Below, piece by piece: positions 60,252 through 64,000 of a DNA stretch of 64,000 bases; position 1 is the first letter of the stretch; the number at the start of each line of letters is the position of its first letter. The DNA lies in NCBI RefSeq assembly GCF_003236175.1, contig NZ_QKTW01000022.1:276530-340529 (forward strand), in the 5' to 3' direction. The notes beneath the pieces are model-generated. The model ran no database searches. It was given only the letters and a program-made list of their open reading frames with translations, and was not told the origin of the DNA. The DNA is from Taibaiella soli. Lineage in GTDB: Bacteria > Bacteroidota > Bacteroidia > Chitinophagales > Chitinophagaceae. A program made the translations under genes and the position numbers.

Positions 60252-60799
60252 CCTCAAATTTCCAGCATTTGAAGACCCTGCTTGATCATAATCAGCTTAA
60301 TATAACGCTGCAGCGGTTAGCTCATCAATTGGTTGAGAACCATCTTGATTTTCATGATACAGTCATCATCGGATTGCAGCCAAGAGGAATCTGGTTGTCT
60401 AACCGTATTGCGAAAATTCTGAAGGATATCACCGGTGGTAAAACGATCGACTACGGAAAGCTCGATATTACTTTTTACCGTGATGATGTACACCAGGCAG
60501 CTAATCTGCAAGTGCCTTCGCAAACTGATATTCCATTCAGCATAGAAAATCGCTCCGTGATTCTCGTAGACGATGTACTGCATACAGGCCGTACCATTCG
60601 GGCTGCAATGGACGCACTGCTTGATTTCGGACGTCCGAAGCAAGTAGAATTGCTTGTGCTTATCGATCGTCATTATAGTCGCGAATTACCTATTCAGCCA
60701 GATTATATTGGTCAGTCGGTAGATACGATTATCACACAGAAAGTAAAGGTTTTCTGGCAGGAGAAAGATGAAAAGGATGAAGTGGTGCTGTTGGACTAG
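60248..60799 (+). CDS. pyrR: PyrR-type uracil phosphoribosyltransferase/regulator
   Basis: 183 residues. There is no in-frame ATG before about residue 120, so the start must be non-ATG; TTG at 60248 is chosen, TTG at 60266 is possible. Type I phosphoribosyltransferase fold: ITLQRLAHQLVENHLDFHD (N-terminal hood), VIIGLQPRGIWLSNRIA, and the PRPP loop VILVDDVLHTGRTIRAAMDAL, shown in part as VILVDDVLHTGRT. PyrR makes UMP from uracil and PRPP, and in some bacteria binds pyr mRNA; RNA control in this lineage is not established. Followed by pyrB after 158 bases and terminated at 61925. Confidence 0.85.
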   Translation: MTSNFQHLKTLLDHNQLNITLQRLAHQLVENHLDFHDTVIIGLQPRGIWLSNRIAKILKDITGGKTIDYGKLDITFYRDDVHQAANLQVPSQTDIPFSIENRSVILVDDVLHTGRTIRAAMDALLDFGRPKQVELLVLIDRHYSRELPIQPDYIGQSVDTIITQKVKVFWQEKDEKDEVVLLD

Positions 60800-60957
60800 T
60801 GAATGGTGAGTGGTCAATGGTGAATTTGTAGTGAAATGTCAAACGTCAAAACGCGTAGAGACATTGCAGACAACAGCGGTAACTCGCGCAGGAAGTGCTC
60901 GTCCTTTGGAGGAGCTAGAGGAGGCTAAATCAAAAAAATAAAATATTCAATACAATT

Positions 60958-61893
60958 ATGTCGCTTTCGGTAAAACATCTGCTTGGTATTAAAGAGCTCA
61001 ACACACAGGATATAGAAACTATATTCCGTACTGCGGATAATTTCAAGCAAGTATTACAACGCCCGATAAAAAAGGTGCCGACCTTACGCGATACTACCAT
61101 TGCTAATATATTCTTCGAAAACTCTACCCGTACCCGTATTTCATTTGAGCTGGCGGAAAAACGCCTGAGTGCCGACACGATCAATTTCTCCGCGTCTGGT
61201 TCTTCGGTTTCTAAAGGTGAAACGCTCATTGATACGGTAAACAATATCCTGGCAATGAAAGTGGATATGGTGGTTATGCGTCACTCGGCAAGCGGGGCGC
61301 CGTGGTTTCTCGCCAATCATATAGATGCCAGTATCATCAATGCAGGCGATGGTATTAATGAACACCCGACACAGGCACTGCTCGATGCATTCTCTATCCG
61401 TGAGCGTTTGGGCGAGGTAAAAGGTAAACGTGTGGCAATTCTCGGAGATATCATGCATTCGCGTGTGGCATTAAGCAATATCTACTGTTTGCAAAAACTT
61501 GGCGCTGAAGTTGTGGTTTCCGGTCCGCCAACGTTGATTCCGAAACACATTCAGGATCTGGGTGTGAAAGTAGAATACAATCTAAAAAAAGCATTGGAAT
61601 GGTGTGATGTGGCAAACGTATTGCGCATTCAGCTGGAACGTCAGCACAAGCCATTGTTTAGTACACTGCGTGAATATGCTTTGTATTACGGTGTTAATAA
61701 AAGTATGCTCGATAGCATCGAAAGAGATATAGTGATTATGCACCCTGGTCCGATCAATCGCGGTGTGGAACTAAATTCCGATGTAGCGGACAGCAAACAA
61801 TCCATCATCCTCGATCAGGTGGAAAATGGTGTGGCGATTCGCATGGCAGTGATTTACTTGCTGAGTGGAAAGCCAGAACTGGAAGCAATCTAA
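60958..61893 (+). CDS. pyrB: Aspartate carbamoyltransferase catalytic subunit
   Basis: 311 residues, full length. Carbamoyl-phosphate motif STRTRISFELAEKRL, then SASGSSVSKGETLIDT, MRHSASGAPWF, HPTQALLDAF, the GDIMHSR loop, and the aspartate-binding HPGPINRGVEL. It condenses carbamoyl phosphate and aspartate, the committed step of pyrimidine synthesis. There is no regulatory PyrI subunit or other pyr gene nearby, so regulation may rest on PyrR upstream. Ends at the terminator at 61925. Confidence 0.95.
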   Translation: MSLSVKHLLGIKELNTQDIETIFRTADNFKQVLQRPIKKVPTLRDTTIANIFFENSTRTRISFELAEKRLSADTINFSASGSSVSKGETLIDTVNNILAMKVDMVVMRHSASGAPWFLANHIDASIINAGDGINEHPTQALLDAFSIRERLGEVKGKRVAILGDIMHSRVALSNIYCLQKLGAEVVVSGPPTLIPKHIQDLGVKVEYNLKKALEWCDVANVLRIQLERQHKPLFSTLREYALYYGVNKSMLDSIERDIVIMHPGPINRGVELNSDVADSKQSIILDQVENGVAIRMAVIYLLSGKPELEAI

Positions 61894-61924
61894 CTGAATG
61901 GTTGCGGTTGGTAAAAGATATTTA

Positions 61925-61950
61925 GGAACAGCCTGGTCTGTTCCTTTTTT
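61925..61950 (+). terminator. Terminator of pyrR-pyrB
   Basis: GGAACAG, CCTGGT, CTGTTCC, then six T: a 7-bp stem and U-tract, 31 bases after the pyrB stop. Confidence 0.8.
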
Positions 61951-62096
61951 ATAAAATCAAGGTCAGCTGTCAAGTATCCATTATATTTGCAGGAAGGAAA
62001 TGGTGTCTTCCTAACTGAACCGCTTGAGAAAGCTGATGGCGCCTACAACATAAATGAACAGGTTACGAACGTGACTCTTAATTGTATTGTAGGTTT

Positions 62097-63434
62097 ATGA
62101 GCAAATTCAAAACAAATTTTGAACAGTTTTCCATTGCGTCCTATCTTTTAAAATGGACCTTATACATTCTCCCGCTGGCATTTGCGGTCGGTTCATTAGT
62201 CGCTTTCTTTTTATGGAGTTTAGATAAGCTGATCCAACTGCGGTTTGCGCATTCCTGGCTATTGTTTCTGCTACCAGTGGCGGGTTTAATTATTTATTTA
62301 TTGTATAAATATCTTGGTAAAAACGCAGATAGAGGCAACAATCTCATTATCGATGAAATTCATGAGCCCGGCGGTGGTGTACCGATACGCATGACGCCAT
62401 TGGTGTTACTTACGACATTAATGACACATCTTTTCGGTGGCTCTGCTGGTCGCGAAGGAACGGCTGTACAGATGGGCGGAAGCATGGCTGCGTTTTGGGG
62501 CAAGCGACTTAATCTCTCTGCTGCAGATATGCGCATTTTGCTGATGGCAGGTGTGGCAGCGGGTTTTGGAGCTGTGTTTGGCACGCCGGTTACCGGTGCG
62601 GTGTTTGCTTTGGAAGTTCTCGCATTGGGTCGTATACGCCACGATGCTTTGCTGCCTTGTCTTATGGCAAGTGTGTTGGCGGATATTACTTGCGCGTCCT
62701 GCGGGATTCATCACACAAAATATCACATCGATTTTGTTTCGCAGGCAGGAGGATTTTCCATTTTACACACTGATCTCGTTTTGCTTTCGAAAGTGATTTT
62801 GTCTGGTGTGGCTTTTGGTTTGGTCGGTTATCTCTTCGCTAATCTTTCGCATGCGATCAAAAATTACAGTAATCAATTCATCAAACAAGAATGGTTGATT
62901 CCGGTAATCGGTGGTGCTATCATTATTGCGCTAACTTTTTTATTAGGAACGGAAGATTATTTAAGTCTTGGTGTGGCGGGTAAAAATCCGGATTCGGTAA
63001 CGATTGTCTCTTGCTTTAGTGCAGGTGGCGCAACTTATTTTAGTTGGTGGTGGAAGTTATTGTTTACCGCAATCACGCTGGGTACCGGTTTTAAAGGTGG
63101 TGAAGTAACGCCGTTGTTTTTTATCGGTGCAGCCTTGGGTAATACTATTGCAGTATTGATGGACGTGCCCATTGATCTGTTGGCCGGACTAGGTTTTATC
63201 GCCGTGTTCGCTGGAGCTACCAATACGCCAATCGCGTGTACGATCATGGGCGTGGAATTATTCGGCGCGAACAATTTACTGTATTACGCCGTTGCTTGTT
63301 TTACGGCTTATTATTTCAGTGGCCATTCCGGAATATATACTTCGCAGAAAATAGCGGTTTCGAAGATTGATGCATTGAGCGCAGACCGAGGAAAAACACT
63401 TTCGCAGATTCGTGCAGCGAGAAAAAGGAAATGA
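62097..63434 (+). CDS. ClC-family chloride channel/transporter
   Basis: 445 residues from the ATG at 62097 (a TTG five codons earlier is possible). Ten or more membrane helices. Pore motifs: [14 protein letters not shown] (GREGP-type, with Thr for Pro) and [15 protein letters not shown] (the GKxxGPxxHxxF-type region), plus the [15 protein letters not shown] glutamate/filter region. No CBS domains at the C-terminus, so it is the compact bacterial form. It exchanges Cl- for H+ or conducts Cl-; gating type not decidable. Single gene. Confidence 0.9.
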   Translation: MSKFKTNFEQFSIASYLLKWTLYILPLAFAVGSLVAFFLWSLDKLIQLRFAHSWLLFLLPVAGLIIYLLYKYLGKNADRGNNLIIDEIHEPGGGVPIRMTPLVLLTTLMTHLFGGSAGREGTAVQMGGSMAAFWGKRLNLSAADMRILLMAGVAAGFGAVFGTPVTGAVFALEVLALGRIRHDALLPCLMASVLADITCASCGIHHTKYHIDFVSQAGGFSILHTDLVLLSKVILSGVAFGLVGYLFANLSHAIKNYSNQFIKQEWLIPVIGGAIIIALTFLLGTEDYLSLGVAGKNPDSVTIVSCFSAGGATYFSWWWKLLFTAITLGTGFKGGEVTPLFFIGAALGNTIAVLMDVPIDLLAGLGFIAVFAGATNTPIACTIMGVELFGANNLLYYAVACFTAYYFSGHSGIYTSQKIAVSKIDALSADRGKTLSQIRAARKRK

Positions 63435-64000
63435 CTGGATCGCTGATGTCTGATTTGCTCAGTTTGATGAATGAGGAAATTTTTCTCGCAACGCTCGCTA
63501 AGGCACTAAGCTCATGTTGGAATTTTTTCCTCGAATTATAAAATTGCGGAGCTGTGCAACCAGAATGTCACATCGACGATAGGAGATGCCTCGCGTAATT
63601 TTGAGTCTAGGAAACTGCGGCCTGGAGACAGCTTTCCACCCAAACGAGGTCGGAGACTTCGCTTGACTATGGCTTTTTGCGTCCTTTGCATCTTATGCGT
63701 CTTTGCGGGAAATATATTCACGACACAAGTTTGTGTCATTGTGAGCGCCGCGAGAAAATTCACTACTTCTTAACCTGAGAGGAAGAGAAAGTAGACTGTT
63801 TTCTCTCGCGGCGTTCGCGGAAGCACAACGCTTATAGTTTTTGACCTTATTTAAATAAAAATGTCACATCACATCGATGAAAGTGATGCGTCACGTTATT
63901 CGGGTCACGTGTTTCCTTGAGATCCCTCCTTTGTTGGGATGATCGTGGAATTATATAAATGATACCTGCTTTGTGACGTTGTGAGCGCCGCGAGAAAATT
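63435..64000. repeat. Gene-free right end with repeated GTGAGCGCCGCGAGAAAATT
   Basis: A 22-base sequence (TTGTGAGCGCCGCGAGAAAA then TT) occurs at 63739-63760 and at 63979-64000, an inverted relative at 63799-63813 and a looser inverted one at 63477-63496. The right part also has a degenerate 99-base-unit half (about 63895-63955: GATCCCTCCTTTGTTGGGAT). No gene is seen in these 566 bases. Confidence 0.5.

Noticed and set aside
1..64000. tRNA, rRNA, prophage or secretion-cluster genes
   Set aside because: None recognised on either strand; the only mobile-element gene is the RAYT at 58272.

Overview
The window is a stretch of a Bacteroidota chromosome, most likely from the Chitinophaga/Sphingobacterium side of the phylum; the lineage is inferred, not searched. 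Evidence: four secreted proteins end in type IX secretion (T9SS type A) sorting domains, there is a TonB-dependent receptor with a carboxypeptidase-regulatory-like N-terminus, and several start codons are preceded by the Bacteroidota promoter (TTTG or TTG, 19-20 bases, TAnnTTTG). There are no Shine-Dalgarno-led operons, tRNAs, rRNAs or CRISPR arrays. Gene order is that of a free-living generalist: short operons, many convergent pairs closed by bidirectional terminators, and intergenic spaces full of small palindromic repeats.

Layout. 1-8,100: end of an AraC regulator, then two large T9SS surface proteins that share an upstream module and signal peptide. 8,381-13,458: CHASE/PAS/GAF histidine kinase with a response regulator, an acetyltransferase and a cold-shock-domain protein with a long leader. 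13,459-18,954: structured intergenic DNA, a third T9SS protein, a beta-propeller protein and a SulP transporter. 19,100-22,527: TetR regulator and rhodanese sharing an operator, a 3-hydroxyisobutyrate-dehydrogenase-like enzyme, and a thioredoxin-reductase-like flavoprotein. 22,554-28,724: NarL-type regulator with TPR histidine kinase, a lipoprotein, an exported PHP-type hydrolase, and an alpha/beta hydrolase. 28,905-32,373: heterodimeric ABC exporter. 32,525-38,791: outer-membrane barrel, then acyl-CoA-binding protein, thioesterase and phenylalanine hydroxylase as a likely operon with a leader, another barrel, and a TonB receptor. 38,924-50,966: AsmA-like giant, SRPBCC protein, Kir-type potassium channel, VOC protein, M1 peptidase, two FKBP isomerases, NrnA-type phosphoesterase, imidazolonepropionase. 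51,151-52,228: a 99-base palindromic tandem array followed by a 21-base minisatellite. 52,307-63,434: C45 acyltransferase-like peptidase, glycosyltransferase-DUF2062 fusion, macro-domain protein, geranylgeranyl-reductase-like flavoprotein, a REP-associated transposase between inverted REPs, small membrane proteins, pyrR-pyrB, and a ClC channel.

The most interesting item is upstream of the phenylalanine hydroxylase gene on the minus strand. A promoter lies about 10 bases before a 22-codon ORF holding five consecutive Tyr codons (six in all), followed by a 12-bp terminator hairpin with a U-tract and then phhA, whose product makes tyrosine. A sequence at the leader stop codon can pair with the terminator's 5' arm. 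This has the form of a tyrosine-sensing transcription attenuator. Other regulatory signals seen directly are a palindrome inside the promoter spacer of the TonB receptor, twin operators in front of tetR and the rhodanese gene, and a short ORF overlapping the TTG start of pyrR.
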